A DNA stretch of 64,000 bases from Mesorhizobium sp. M2A.F.Ca.ET.046.03.2.1 (lineage in GTDB: Bacteria; Pseudomonadota; Alphaproteobacteria; Rhizobiales; Rhizobiaceae): assembly GCF_003952425.1 (NCBI RefSeq), contig NZ_CP034449.1, forward strand, positions 1,860,001-1,924,000. The letters run 5' to 3'. Numbering within the stretch: the first letter of the stretch is position 1; the number at the start of each line of letters is the position of its first letter. The notes beneath the pieces are model-generated. The model had not been told where the DNA came from and did no database searches. It saw only the letters and a list, made by a program, of their open reading frames with translations. The position numbers and the translations under genes are program-made. Shown here piece by piece: positions 36,273-44,692 of this stretch.

Positions 36273-37433
36273 GTGACCGCGGATGCGAAACAGCTTCGGC
36301 AGCAAAGCTACATAAGTAAGTTAACGCTTACGAATTTCCGCAACTATGCGGCGCTTTCGCTGGAACTTGCCCCTGGCGCGGTGGTGCTGTCCGGCGACAA
36401 TGGTGCCGGCAAGACCAATCTCCTGGAAGCGATCTCGTTCCTGACGCCTGGCCGGGGCCTGCGCCGCGCGCCCTATGCGGATGTGGCGCGCGAAGGCGGC
36501 GACGGTGGCTTCGCCTTGCATGCGCGCATCGAGGGGCCGGAGGGCCAGGTCGAGATCGGCACCGGCATTTCCGGCGGCGACACCGCCGGCGAAGGCGGCA
36601 GGAAGGTGCGGATCAACGGCGCGCCGGCGCGATCGGCCGAGGATATGCTCGAATGGCTGCGGGTCGTCTGGCTGACGCCGGCGATGGACGGCCTGTTTCC
36701 CGGGCCGGCGGCGGACCGCCGCCGCTTCCTCGACCGGCTGGTGCTGGCGATCGACCCCGGCCATGGCCAGCGCGCGCTCGACTATGAGAAAGCCATGCGC
36801 GGCCGTAACCGCCTGCTTACAGAAGGCTCCCGCGACGACGCCTGGTTCGACGCGATCGAGACGCAGATGGCCGAAACCGGCGTGGCGATCGCCGCGGCGC
36901 GGGCCGAGTTGGTGCGGCTGCTTGCCGCCATGATCGACAGATTGCCCGGCAGCGGGCCGTTTCCGCAGGCCGATATCAGCCTCGCCGGCGATCTTGAAAG
37001 CGCGCTCGGCAGCGCGCCTGCGGTCGATGTCGAGGAACGCTATCGCGCGGCACTCGCCAATGGCCGGGAGCGCGACCGCGCCGCCGGCCGGACGCTGGAC
37101 GGCCCGCACCGCTCCGACCTGGTGGTGCGGCATCGGCCCAAGTCGATGCCGGCGGAACTGTGCTCGACCGGCGAGCAGAAGGCGCTGCTGGTCGGCATCG
37201 TGCTGTCGCATGCCAGGCTGACCGGCGAGATGTCGGGCCTGACGCCGATCCTGCTGCTGGACGAGATCGCCGCGCATCTCGATGCAGGCCGGCGCGCGGC
37301 GCTGTTCTCGATCCTCGAGGAGCTCAACTGCCAAGCCTTCATGACGGGCACGGATGCCGCCCTGTTCTCGAGCCTTGAAGGCCGGGCGCAGTTCCTGACG
37401 GTCGATCATGGCAGCGTCGAGCCGACCGGCTAG
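36273..37433 (+). CDS. recF: DNA replication and repair protein RecF
   Basis: A 386-residue SMC-like ATPase that loads RecA at gaps. Walker A GDNGAGKT is at 41-48, the ABC-type signature is STGEQKALLVG, and Walker B is ILLLDEIAAHLD. It starts with GTG; I see no ATG in frame nearby. The array of palindromes lies directly upstream, so its expression probably needs read-through from dnaN or a promoter in or near the repeats. Confidence 0.95.
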   Translation: MTADAKQLRQQSYISKLTLTNFRNYAALSLELAPGAVVLSGDNGAGKTNLLEAISFLTPGRGLRRAPYADVAREGGDGGFALHARIEGPEGQVEIGTGISGGDTAGEGGRKVRINGAPARSAEDMLEWLRVVWLTPAMDGLFPGPAADRRRFLDRLVLAIDPGHGQRALDYEKAMRGRNRLLTEGSRDDAWFDAIETQMAETGVAIAAARAELVRLLAAMIDRLPGSGPFPQADISLAGDLESALGSAPAVDVEERYRAALANGRERDRAAGRTLDGPHRSDLVVRHRPKSMPAELCSTGEQKALLVGIVLSHARLTGEMSGLTPILLLDEIAAHLDAGRRAALFSILEELNCQAFMTGTDAALFSSLEGRAQFLTVDHGSVEPTG

Positions 37434-37569
37434 CCCGTGAAGAAGCTATTTCGGCGCTGTGCCACCAGGCGTTGCCTTGCGTCGTGCGAAACCTTTTCCT
37501 CGTCATGTGGACCACAAGGTTTGCCTTGCGCTTACTGACAAGGCTCTGCGCCATCGATAAAGTCCAGCC

Positions 37570-38325
37570 ATGACCGATGCCGCCCTCACTGACGAAGAGC
37601 TCGAACGCTACGCCCGCCACATCGTGCTGCCGGAGATCGGTGGGCCGGGGCAGCATAAGCTGAAACGGGCGCGGGTGCTGGTGATCGGCGCCGGCGGGCT
37701 CGGCGCACCGGTGCTGGAATATCTAGCCGCCGCCGGCGTCGGCACGCTCGGCATCGTCGATGACGATACGGTTTCGCTGTCCAACCTGCAGCGGCAGGTG
37801 ATCCATGGCAGCGACACGATCGGCTTGGCCAAGACCGACAGCGCCGCGGCAGCGATCATGCGCATCAACCCTAACGTCGCGGTGGAATCGCATCGCCTGA
37901 GGCTGACGGAAGCGAACGCCCCTGCCCTCGTCGCCCGTTACGATGTCGTTGTCGACGGCTCCGACAATTTCGAGACGCGGTACGCGGTCGCCGATGCCTG
38001 CGCCAGCGAGAAGAAACCCCTGGTGACGGCCGCCGTCGGCCGCTTCGACGGCTCGGTCACGGTGCTGAAACCGTTCGAGACAGGCGCCGACGGAAAGCGC
38101 AACCCGAGCTATCGCGACCTGTTCCCAGAGGCGCCTCCCGAAGGGCTGGTGCCGTCCTGCGCTGTTGCCGGCATTGTCGGCGCGCTGACGGGCGTCATCG
38201 GCGCGCTGGAGGCAATGGAGGCGATCAAGCTGATTACCGGCATAGGCGAGCCGCTCATCGGCCGGCTGCTGCTCTATGACGGGCTCACAGCCCGCTTCGA
38301 CATCATCCGCTACAAGGCCGTCTGA
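37570..38325 (+). CDS. moeB: Molybdopterin-synthase adenylyltransferase MoeB (ThiF/HesA family)
   Basis: A 251-residue E1-like enzyme that adenylates the C-terminus of MoaD (or ThiS). The nucleotide loop GAGGLG is at 40-45, the R-finger region is NLQRQVIHG, and the catalytic-type C197 is in PSCAVAGIVG. Oddly, the CYRC zinc pair of E. coli MoeB is replaced by SYRD (about 180-183), so this form likely lacks structural zinc. There is no rhodanese domain. It could serve the molybdoenzyme at 4471, though not linked. Assignment to MoeB rather than ThiF is likely but not certain. Confidence 0.85.
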   Translation: MTDAALTDEELERYARHIVLPEIGGPGQHKLKRARVLVIGAGGLGAPVLEYLAAAGVGTLGIVDDDTVSLSNLQRQVIHGSDTIGLAKTDSAAAAIMRINPNVAVESHRLRLTEANAPALVARYDVVVDGSDNFETRYAVADACASEKKPLVTAAVGRFDGSVTVLKPFETGADGKRNPSYRDLFPEAPPEGLVPSCAVAGIVGALTGVIGALEAMEAIKLITGIGEPLIGRLLLYDGLTARFDIIRYKAV

Positions 38326-38329
38326 GCGT

Positions 38330-38818
38330 ATGGACCAGACCGTCGGCATTTCCATTATCGGCCTTCCCGCGGATTTCGACGGATGGGACGACTTGCTCGC
38401 GCTGATCCGCCGCGCCTTTGCCTATATGGACGGCGTCATCGACCCACCGTCATCGGCGCATCTTCTGAGCGCCGACAACCTTGCCGAGAAGGCGAAAAAG
38501 GAGACGTGCTTTGTGGCCGTCGAGAACGGCCGTGTCGTCGGCTGCGTCTTCGCGCTGGAGCGGGCGCGGGATTTCTATGTCGGCAAGCTCGCGGTCGAGC
38601 CAGCGCTTCAGGGTCAGGGTCTCGGAGCCCGGCTGATGCAAGCGGTGGAGGATCTTGCCCGCGCGCGCGGCAAGGATGCGATCGAGCTGCAGAGCCGCAT
38701 CGAGCTGACCGCAAACCACGCAGCCTTCGCCCGGCTCGGCTTTCGCGAGACCGGGCGCACGGCGCATGCGGGCTATGACAGGTCGACCTCCATCACCATG
38801 CGCAAGGTGCTGCCTTGA
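38330..38818 (+). CDS. GNAT-family N-acetyltransferase
   Basis: A 162-residue acetyltransferase. Motif A, the acetyl-CoA loop, is VEPALQGQGLGARLMQAVE, followed by FARLGFRETGRTAH. The substrate is unknown. It starts four bases after moeB, and its stop overlaps the TTG start of the aconitase X gene. moeB-GNAT-acnX therefore look like one transcript, though no functional link is known. Confidence 0.88.
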   Translation: MDQTVGISIIGLPADFDGWDDLLALIRRAFAYMDGVIDPPSSAHLLSADNLAEKAKKETCFVAVENGRVVGCVFALERARDFYVGKLAVEPALQGQGLGARLMQAVEDLARARGKDAIELQSRIELTANHAAFARLGFRETGRTAHAGYDRSTSITMRKVLP

Positions 38819-40068
38819 GCCTGGCCCTCAGCCCGGAAGAACAGGCGATCGCCGCCCGGCAGGACGGCGCGGGCATGGCGATGCGCATCGTCGCCGAAAG
38901 CGCCAAGCTGCTCGGCGCGCCACGGCTGATCCCGATCGCGTCCGCGCATATCGACGGGGCGCTCTATCACGGCGATTCCGGCACGCTGTTCGCCGAAAAG
39001 CTGGTCGAAGGCGGCGCGAAGGTCGCGGTACGCTCGACGCTCAATGTCGGAGCGCTCGACCTGATGGGCTGCTCGCGCATCCGCCTGGAAGAGCCGCAGC
39101 GCGGCATGGCGCGGCGGATGATGGAGGCCTATCGCAAGCTCGGCTGCGAGCAGAGCTGGACCTGCGCGCCCTATCAGGCCGGGCACAGGCCAGCACTCGG
39201 CAGCGACGTGGCCTGGGGCGAGTCCAACGCGGTCGTCTTCTGCAACTCTGTGCTGGGCGCGCGCACCAACCGCTACGGCGATTTCCTCGACATTGCCTGC
39301 GCCATCACCGGCCGCGCGCCGGATTACGGCATGCATCGGCCTGAAAACCGCCTGGCGCGGCTGGTATTCGACGTCTCGGGCCTGTCGCCCTCCTTCCTTG
39401 CCTCGGAGATCGCCTGGCCTGTCCTGGGCAGCCTCTACGGCCGTGAGGTCGGCAACGCAATCGGTGTCGTCACCGACGTGGCCAGTCATCCCGGCGAAGA
39501 CGCGCTGAAAGCCTTCGGCGCTGCGGCCGCATCGTCCGGCGCCGTCGGCCTGTTCCACATCGCCGGCGTGACGCCCGAGGCTCCCGACGTCGCAAGCATC
39601 CTGGCCGGGCCGGAACCGGAAGCGGTGATCCGCGTGACGCCTGAGATGGTTGCCAAGGCCCGCGCGGGCCTGTCGACCGCGGCAGCGCCTAAAGCCATCG
39701 ATGCGGTGGCGATCGGCAGCCCGCATCTTTCGAACGCCGAGTTCGACAGCCTGGAGCGGCTGATCGGCGGGCGGCGGCTCGCGGTGCCGATCTATGCGTG
39801 CACCGGCCGTCACGCGCTTGCCTTGCTGGAAAAGGACGGTCGGCGAAAGAGGCTCGAGGCCAGCGGCGTCGTCATCGTCGCCGATACATGCGTGGTGGTG
39901 ACGCCGATCATGCCAGACATCGGCAACGGCGTGCTGATGACCAATTCGGGCAAGTTCGCGCATTACGCGCCGGGCAACACCGGATATGCGGTGCTCTACG
40001 CCTCGCTCGCCGATTGCGTCGAAAGCGCGGTCCTCGGCAAGCCGGTCTTCACGGATGTCGGCGCATGA
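38815..40068 (+). CDS. Aconitase X catalytic (large) subunit
   Basis: A 417-residue protein of the AcnX/DUF521 family. Features include ALYHGDSGTLFAEKLV, SLNVG-like STLNVGALDL, the Cys-containing SWTCAPY, FCNSVLGARTNRYGDF and TPIMPDIGNGVLMTNSGKFAH. Bacterial two-subunit AcnX enzymes characterised so far are cis-3-hydroxy-L-proline dehydratases; archaeal ones act on mevalonate 5-phosphate. The TTG start overlaps the GNAT stop (TTGA), and its N-terminus (LSPEEQA) is the usual one. No other hydroxyproline genes are here, so the substrate is inferred. Confidence 0.85.
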   Translation: MSLALSPEEQAIAARQDGAGMAMRIVAESAKLLGAPRLIPIASAHIDGALYHGDSGTLFAEKLVEGGAKVAVRSTLNVGALDLMGCSRIRLEEPQRGMARRMMEAYRKLGCEQSWTCAPYQAGHRPALGSDVAWGESNAVVFCNSVLGARTNRYGDFLDIACAITGRAPDYGMHRPENRLARLVFDVSGLSPSFLASEIAWPVLGSLYGREVGNAIGVVTDVASHPGEDALKAFGAAAASSGAVGLFHIAGVTPEAPDVASILAGPEPEAVIRVTPEMVAKARAGLSTAAAPKAIDAVAIGSPHLSNAEFDSLERLIGGRRLAVPIYACTGRHALALLEKDGRRKRLEASGVVIVADTCVVVTPIMPDIGNGVLMTNSGKFAHYAPGNTGYAVLYASLADCVESAVLGKPVFTDVGA

Positions 40069-40478
40069 ACTCAGCAGCCGAAATCCTGGTGCCGGGCAAG
40101 GCCGGCGAAGGCGAGGCGCTGGTGCTGACGGCGCCGATCAGCTTCTGGGGCGGCGTCGACCCGAAGACAGGCCGCATCGCCGATGTCCGCCACCCGCAGC
40201 ATGGCGAAGTCATTGCCGGCCGCGTGCTGTTCCTGCCGGGCACGATCGGCTCGTCATCGGCTTCGGCAGTGCTGATGGAACTGGTCCACAACGGCCGCGC
40301 GCCGGTGGCCCTGGTGCTGCAAGAGCCGGACGCCATCCTGCTGCTCGGCCTGATAGTCGCCCGGGAAATGGGCTGGCAGACGCCGATCGCGGTGCGGCTC
40401 GACCGCGGCGCGTTCGATGCCTACCGCGGAGGCGCGGTAGCCGTCGGCGCGGACGGTGCGATTACCGCGGCCGTTTAA
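40065..40478 (+). CDS. Aconitase X swivel (small) subunit
   Basis: A 137-residue DUF126-type swivelling domain. The motif LPGTIGSSSASAVLMELV holds the catalytic-type serines, and KAGEGEALVL and SFWGGVDPKTG are typical N-terminal parts. It partners the large subunit; in some organisms the two are fused. The ATG overlaps the large-subunit stop (ATGA). Confidence 0.87.
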   Translation: MNSAAEILVPGKAGEGEALVLTAPISFWGGVDPKTGRIADVRHPQHGEVIAGRVLFLPGTIGSSSASAVLMELVHNGRAPVALVLQEPDAILLLGLIVAREMGWQTPIAVRLDRGAFDAYRGGAVAVGADGAITAAV

Positions 40479-40482
40479 GCCC

Positions 40483-41484
40483 TCAGGTCCTCAGCGGCAA
40501 AACCCGATCCGGCGGGCGGTGGCCGTCGAAGAAGGCGCGGATGTTGATGATCACCTTCTCGCCCATGTCGATGCGGCCCTCGAGCGTGGCCGATCCCATA
40601 TGCGGCAGAAGCACCACCTTGCCCTTGGCGGCAAGCTTCAACAGCTTGGTGTTCAGCGCCGGCTCGTGCTCATAGACGTCGAGGCCGGCGCCGGCGATCT
40701 TGCCGTCATGGATCAGCTTGATCAGCGCTTCCTCGTCGATGATGTCGCCGCGCGCCGTGTTGACCAGGTAAGCCGAAGGCTGCATCAGCGCCAGCCGGCG
40801 GCCGGACAAAAGGTGGAACGTCGCCGGCGTCGAGGGACAATTGACCGAGATGATGTCCATGCGGGCCAGCATCTGGTCGAGGCTTTCCCAATAGGTTGCC
40901 TCCAGCTCCTCCTCGACCGCCGGCAGCACGCGGTGCCGGTTGTGATAGTGGATCGACAGGCCGAAGGCCTTGGCCCGCCTGGCGACGGCCGTGCCGATGC
41001 GGCCCATGCCGACGATGCCAAGACGTTTGCCCCAGATGCGCCGGCCGAGCATCCAGGTCGGCGACCAGCCGGCCCATTTCTTCTCGCCTGTCAGCACATT
41101 GGCGCCTTCGGCGAGCCTGCGCGGCACGGCGAGCATCAGCGCCATGGTCATGTCGGCGGTGTCTTCGGTGAGCACATTCGGCGTGTTGGTGACGGTGATG
41201 CCTTTCTTGGCGGCCGCCGAGACGTCGATCTTGTCGACGCCGTTGCCGAAATTGGCGATCAGCTTCAGGTTTTCGCCAGCCTGGGCGATCAGCGCCGCGT
41301 CGATGTGGTCGGTGATGGTGGGAACCAGCACGTCGGCTTCCTTGATCGCCGCGACCAGCTCCGGCTGGGTCATCGGCCGGTCCTCGACATTCAGCCTTGC
41401 GTCGAACAGCTCGCGCATGCGGGTCTCGACAGGGTCGGGCAGCTTGCGCGTGATGACGACGAGGGGCCGTTTTTTGCCTGCCAT
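40483..41484 (-). CDS. D-2-hydroxyacid dehydrogenase (glyoxylate/hydroxypyruvate reductase type)
   Basis: A 333-residue NAD(P)H-dependent reductase. The nucleotide motif GMGRIG is at 159-164, with catalytic Arg in VNTARGDIIDE, Glu in GLDVYEHEP and His in LLPHMGSAT. The sequence resembles GyaR-type glyoxylate reductases of rhizobia. It converges on the aconitase X genes with four bases between stops. The ATG at 41484 fits the family; a longer frame upstream reads through repeat DNA. Confidence 0.9.
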   Translation of the reverse strand: MAGKKRPLVVITRKLPDPVETRMRELFDARLNVEDRPMTQPELVAAIKEADVLVPTITDHIDAALIAQAGENLKLIANFGNGVDKIDVSAAAKKGITVTNTPNVLTEDTADMTMALMLAVPRRLAEGANVLTGEKKWAGWSPTWMLGRRIWGKRLGIVGMGRIGTAVARRAKAFGLSIHYHNRHRVLPAVEEELEATYWESLDQMLARMDIISVNCPSTPATFHLLSGRRLALMQPSAYLVNTARGDIIDEEALIKLIHDGKIAGAGLDVYEHEPALNTKLLKLAAKGKVVLLPHMGSATLEGRIDMGEKVIINIRAFFDGHRPPDRVLPLRT

Positions 41485-41554
41485 TTTATCCCCGAAGCTT
41501 GCTAGATCAGGTTGACGTCTCGTTGAATCGTCATCCTGATCCTGCTCTTTTTTG

Positions 41555-41603
41555 GAGCATGATCGTTTCCGAAAGCCGATTCCCACTTCTCGGGGTCATG
41601 CTC
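41555..41603. repeat. RIME-related single palindrome
   Basis: Arms GAGCATGA and TCATGCTC with inner CCGAAA and CCCACTTCTCGG. Read in reverse complement it aligns with palindrome 1 of the RIME-like element at 31816, so it is a half-element of the same family. It lies between the divergent dehydrogenase and SH3 genes. Confidence 0.75.
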
Positions 41604-41753
41604 TCGAAACCGATCTCGTTGAGACCTCTTTAACCAAGACCGGCGAAACTTGTAGCCAGTCACGGCATCAGCCCACTCCTGTAACAAGCGGTGCCGCCGA
41701 AGACAAAGAAAAAGGGGCGCTCATCCGACGGACCGGCGCCGAAAGGAACGAAA

Positions 41754-42311
41754 GTGTCTGGTTTCGCGTCGCTTCGCCTGGCCTTCAGCGCAGCCATCCT
41801 TGGCGCCCTCCTTTGCGCGCCGCAGGCATTCGCGCAAAGCGCGGCCGCGCCGGCGCAAACCATAACGCTTGGTCCGAGCGGCCTGCCGCTGCCGCGCTTC
41901 GTCAGCCTGAAACCGGCCCGCGTCAATTCGCGCGTCGGCCCCGGCGCCAATTATTCCGTCAACTGGATGTATCTGAAGGCCGGACTGCCAATGGAAGTCA
42001 TTCAGGAATTCGACACCTGGCGGCGGGTGCGCGATGCCGATGGATCGGAGGGCTGGATCAACCAGTCGCTGCTTTCCGGCCGGCGCACCGCCATCGTCGC
42101 GCCCTGGCAGCGCGGCAAGGGCGGGCAGGTCAACCTGCTCGACGAGCCCGACAAGGACGCCGGTGTCATCGCCATCATCGAGCCGGGCGTGATCGGCTCG
42201 ATCAAGAAATGCGACGGCCAATGGTGCGAGATGACCTTTGACGGCCACACCGGCTGGATGGCCCAGTCGCAGGTGTGGGGCGCCTATCCGGGCGAGAAGT
42301 TCAAGAACTGA
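41754..42311 (+). CDS. Exported protein with two bacterial SH3 domains
   Basis: A 185-residue protein: signal peptide (about 28 residues, ending PQAFAQS), then two SH3-like repeats, near 55-110 (ARVNSRVGPGANYSVNWMYL, GSEGWINQSLL) and 125-180 (VNLLDEPDKDAGVIAIIEPG, GHTGWMAQ). Such proteins bind cell-wall or unknown periplasmic ligands. The GTG with an AAAGGAA site was chosen because it begins the signal peptide; an upstream GTG at 41691 would add 21 residues. Confidence 0.85.
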   Translation: MSGFASLRLAFSAAILGALLCAPQAFAQSAAAPAQTITLGPSGLPLPRFVSLKPARVNSRVGPGANYSVNWMYLKAGLPMEVIQEFDTWRRVRDADGSEGWINQSLLSGRRTAIVAPWQRGKGGQVNLLDEPDKDAGVIAIIEPGVIGSIKKCDGQWCEMTFDGHTGWMAQSQVWGAYPGEKFKN

Positions 42312-42321
42312 GGCGTGGACT

Positions 42322-42483
42322 CACTCAGGCGCAAAACACAGCCTGATTGACGCGAGTTCAACGAAGGCTAGGTAATTGGCAGCGAGGCTGTCGTAGCGTG
42401 CTCGCCACCCGACAACATTGTTTGATCCTGTTGAAGAACCGCTCCACCTGGTTGCGAGCGCGATAGAGATAGGAACGTGCGCC
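42322..42483 (-). pseudogene. Relic of an IS5-type transposase C-terminus
   Basis: The minus strand reads NQVERFFNRIKQCCRVAS, then after a frameshift RYDSLAANYLAFVELASIRL and a stop. Both parts match the end of the DDE transposase of IS5-family elements. Only about 50 codons survive, with no terminal repeats recognised. The relic marks the left edge of a more rearranged, accessory stretch (42.3-47.4 kb). Confidence 0.8.
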
Positions 42484-42537
42484 GACTCCTCAGTTTTCCT
42501 GATCTGCTAGCCTGCCTTGACCTGCTGGCCTACTCGG

Positions 42538-43236
42538 TCACGCACGATTCAATTTTTGCCTTTTTAACCTGGAGGCAGGCGAATATCCTCCCGCGTGGTC
42601 GTTGCCACCGTGCGCGGCGATAAACATGGCGACGGCCGACCGGCAATAGGATTCGATTTCGTTGTCGTCCTCTGCTCTGGCCTCATCGAAGCGTGCGATA
42701 ATCAGAATATCGGAGCCTTTGAAAAGCGCGGCAAACAAGCGGGCGGACTGGAGAGGATCGGGCACATTCAGAACCGCCTTCGCGTGCAACTGACGCAACA
42801 GGGCCTCGATTTGGGCGATGATATGGGCGGATCCAGCTTCGTAATGGAGCTTGCTCAACGACTTTTGACTCGTCATGTCGGCCATGACCATGGCTTCGAC
42901 ATTGCGGACATCCTGGCGCAACAGCGTGCGAAGCAGTGATGACCCCACCGCCATGAGCTGATCTTCGGCCGGACCCTCGACGCCTTCAAAAAGTGCCTGT
43001 GGTATTAACTGCTGGCAGCGGGCCGCAAACGCCGCGCCAAACAGCGCCTCTTTGTTCTCGAAGTGCCGATAGATGCTGAGCTTGGATATCTTCGCCCGCT
43101 GGGCGACCTTGTCCAATGTCGTCGCTTGAAAACCCAGTTCCGCAAAAAGTTCGCCCGCCGTGTCGACGATCGTTTGTCCAAGCGCCTCGTTGGCGGGCCG
43201 GCCGCGCCGGGCCTGGGTGTTTTTCTCGGTTACCAC
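42538..43236 (-). CDS. TetR-family repressor
   Basis: A 232-residue regulator: N-terminal HTH (about 22-66: TIVDTAGELFAELGFQATTL, RAKISKLSIYRHFENKEALF) and a ligand-binding C-terminal domain of the AcrR/TetR_C type. The GTG start has an AAGGA site. It is divergent from a flavin oxidoreductase gene, and a 26-base inverted repeat sits between them, the classical local-repressor layout. The ligand is unknown. Confidence 0.9.
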   Translation of the reverse strand: MVTEKNTQARRGRPANEALGQTIVDTAGELFAELGFQATTLDKVAQRAKISKLSIYRHFENKEALFGAAFAARCQQLIPQALFEGVEGPAEDQLMAVGSSLLRTLLRQDVRNVEAMVMADMTSQKSLSKLHYEAGSAHIIAQIEALLRQLHAKAVLNVPDPLQSARLFAALFKGSDILIIARFDEARAEDDNEIESYCRSAVAMFIAAHGGNDHAGGYSPASRLKRQKLNRA

Positions 43237-43253
43237 AATTTCAGTCCTTGACA

Positions 43254-43279
43254 GTATCCTAATTATCGAATTACGATAC
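43254..43279. promoter_or_regulatory. Probable TetR operator
   Basis: Arms GTATCCTAATT and AATTACGATAC match at 10 of 11 positions when inverted, with a 4-base spacer. It lies 18 bases upstream of the TetR start and 89 bases upstream of the flavoprotein start, so it could control both. It is the only strong dyad in the 131-base divergent space. Confidence 0.7.
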
Positions 43280-43367
43280 CGCACAGTTCTAAAATGTGCA
43301 AGCCAAGGGATAGGCTTCAACCGGACCCAGTCGAGCCCCACCATCAACAACACGGAGCCCGTCCACA

Positions 43368-44261
43368 ATGGATGACGTCATCATTATCGGCGGCAGCTTT
43401 GCCGGACTCGCCGCCGCCCTGCAGCTTGGCCGTGCCCGCCGCAAAATCATCGTTCTCGATACCGGCCTTCAGCGCAATCGCTTCGCCGGCCGCTCGCACG
43501 GTGTGCTCGGCCATGATGACAAGCCACCGTCCGACATCCTGGCCGCGGCGCGGCAGCAACTCGCGCGCTACCCTGCTATCAGGATGGTCAATGCCCGCGC
43601 CGACAGCATCTCCGGTACCATCGACAATTTCTCCGTCCTCACTGGCGATGGTGAAACCCTTAGCGCACGCCGCCTGATCCTGAGCTATGGCGTTGTTGAC
43701 CAAATGCCTGATGTCCCGGGCTTTGCCGAGAACTGGGGCACATCCGTTATCCCATGCCCCTATTGCGACGGCTTCGAAGTTGCTGACCAGCATTGGGGCC
43801 TCGTCTGGTCTGGCCCGCAGTCGATGAATCAGGTCAGGCTGTTTCACGATTGGACCGACAGGTTGACTGTCTTCGGCAATGGTCTCGACATCACCCCCGA
43901 GATACGGGCCGATCTGGCGGGCCGAAAGGTACCTCTCGTTGATGGCCGGATCACCGAAATCGCACGTCACGGGAGCCATGGTGCCACCATCAAGCTCGAT
44001 ACCGGCCCCGATGTTGCGGTCGACATTCTGTTCGCGCAACCGCGCAACAAGCCGTCCGCAAGCCTTCATGAATCCCTGGGCCTCGTCACGGTCAATACGC
44101 CCACCGGCATCGCCCTCAAGGTCGACGAGCGCCGCGAGACCAGCATGCCTGGCATCTATGCCGCCGGCGACCTTGCCAACCCCGGCATCCCCTCCGTCAC
44201 CACCGCAATATGGCAAGGCGCGACGGCGGGTATCTCCGCCCAGCAGTCGATGCTGGTTTGA
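43368..44261 (+). CDS. Thioredoxin-reductase-like FAD oxidoreductase
   Basis: A 297-residue flavoprotein. The FAD loop GGSFAG is at 8-13, a redox CPYC motif at 130-133, and the C-terminal FAD motif is SMPGIYAAGDLAN. The place where thioredoxin reductases have a second GxGxxG/A for NADPH reads WGLVWSGPQSMNQVRLFHDW, without that glycine pattern, so NADPH binding may be altered or absent. Family members with CPYC reduce disulfides such as those of gliotoxin-type or unknown substrates. The monooxygenase-like gene follows at 43 bases. TetR control is inferred from the shared operator. Confidence 0.85.
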   Translation: MDDVIIIGGSFAGLAAALQLGRARRKIIVLDTGLQRNRFAGRSHGVLGHDDKPPSDILAAARQQLARYPAIRMVNARADSISGTIDNFSVLTGDGETLSARRLILSYGVVDQMPDVPGFAENWGTSVIPCPYCDGFEVADQHWGLVWSGPQSMNQVRLFHDWTDRLTVFGNGLDITPEIRADLAGRKVPLVDGRITEIARHGSHGATIKLDTGPDVAVDILFAQPRNKPSASLHESLGLVTVNTPTGIALKVDERRETSMPGIYAAGDLANPGIPSVTTAIWQGATAGISAQQSMLV

Positions 44262-44266
44262 GAGCA
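44207..44266 (+). repeat. 60-bp direct repeat, copy 1 (flavoprotein 3' end)
   Basis: This stretch covers the last codons and stop of the flavoprotein gene. It is repeated with about six differences at 44693-44751, after the monooxygenase-like gene. Confidence 0.88.
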
Positions 44267-44304
44267 AGCAGCATCGATCACCCCAGTTCAACAGGAGCGC
44301 CGCC

Positions 44305-44685
44305 ATGACTGCCGCAAAACCATTCAAACCTCTCGACGAGAAATTTCCGTTTGACCGCCAACTCGGTATCGCGGCCGCGCCTCTCGTGCTTATCAACCTC
44401 TTCGCGGTCGTCGATCCCGCCGACGAAGCGGGCTTCCTGGACGCTTTCAAGGCGGCTGCCGAGATCATAACGAAGCAACCGGGCTTCATTTCCATGCAAC
44501 TACATCGAGCGATCGGCGAGAGCCCGACTTACCTGAACTATGTGGTGTGGGAATCCACCGAGGCGGTCCGCGCCGCCTTCACTGATCCCGAGTTCCTCGC
44601 GAAACTTCCAGCATATCCTTCATCCGTCGTGGCCAGCCCGCACCTGTTCCAGAAGGTCGCCGTCCCCGGCTTCTGCACGGCCTGA
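44305..44685 (+). CDS. Antibiotic biosynthesis monooxygenase (ABM) domain protein
   Basis: A 126-residue ferredoxin-like-fold protein. Family features are PLVLINLFAVV, PGFISMQLHRAI, TYLNYVVWESTEAVRAAF and the HLFQKVAVP end. ABM proteins oxidise aromatic compounds or act as small-molecule-binding dimers; the substrate here is unknown. The AGGAG site supports the ATG. It is bracketed by the two copies of a 60-bp direct repeat. Confidence 0.85.
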   Translation: MTAAKPFKPLDEKFPFDRQLGIAAAPLVLINLFAVVDPADEAGFLDAFKAAAEIITKQPGFISMQLHRAIGESPTYLNYVVWESTEAVRAAFTDPEFLAKLPAYPSSVVASPHLFQKVAVPGFCTA

Positions 44686-44692
44686 CTCCGGA

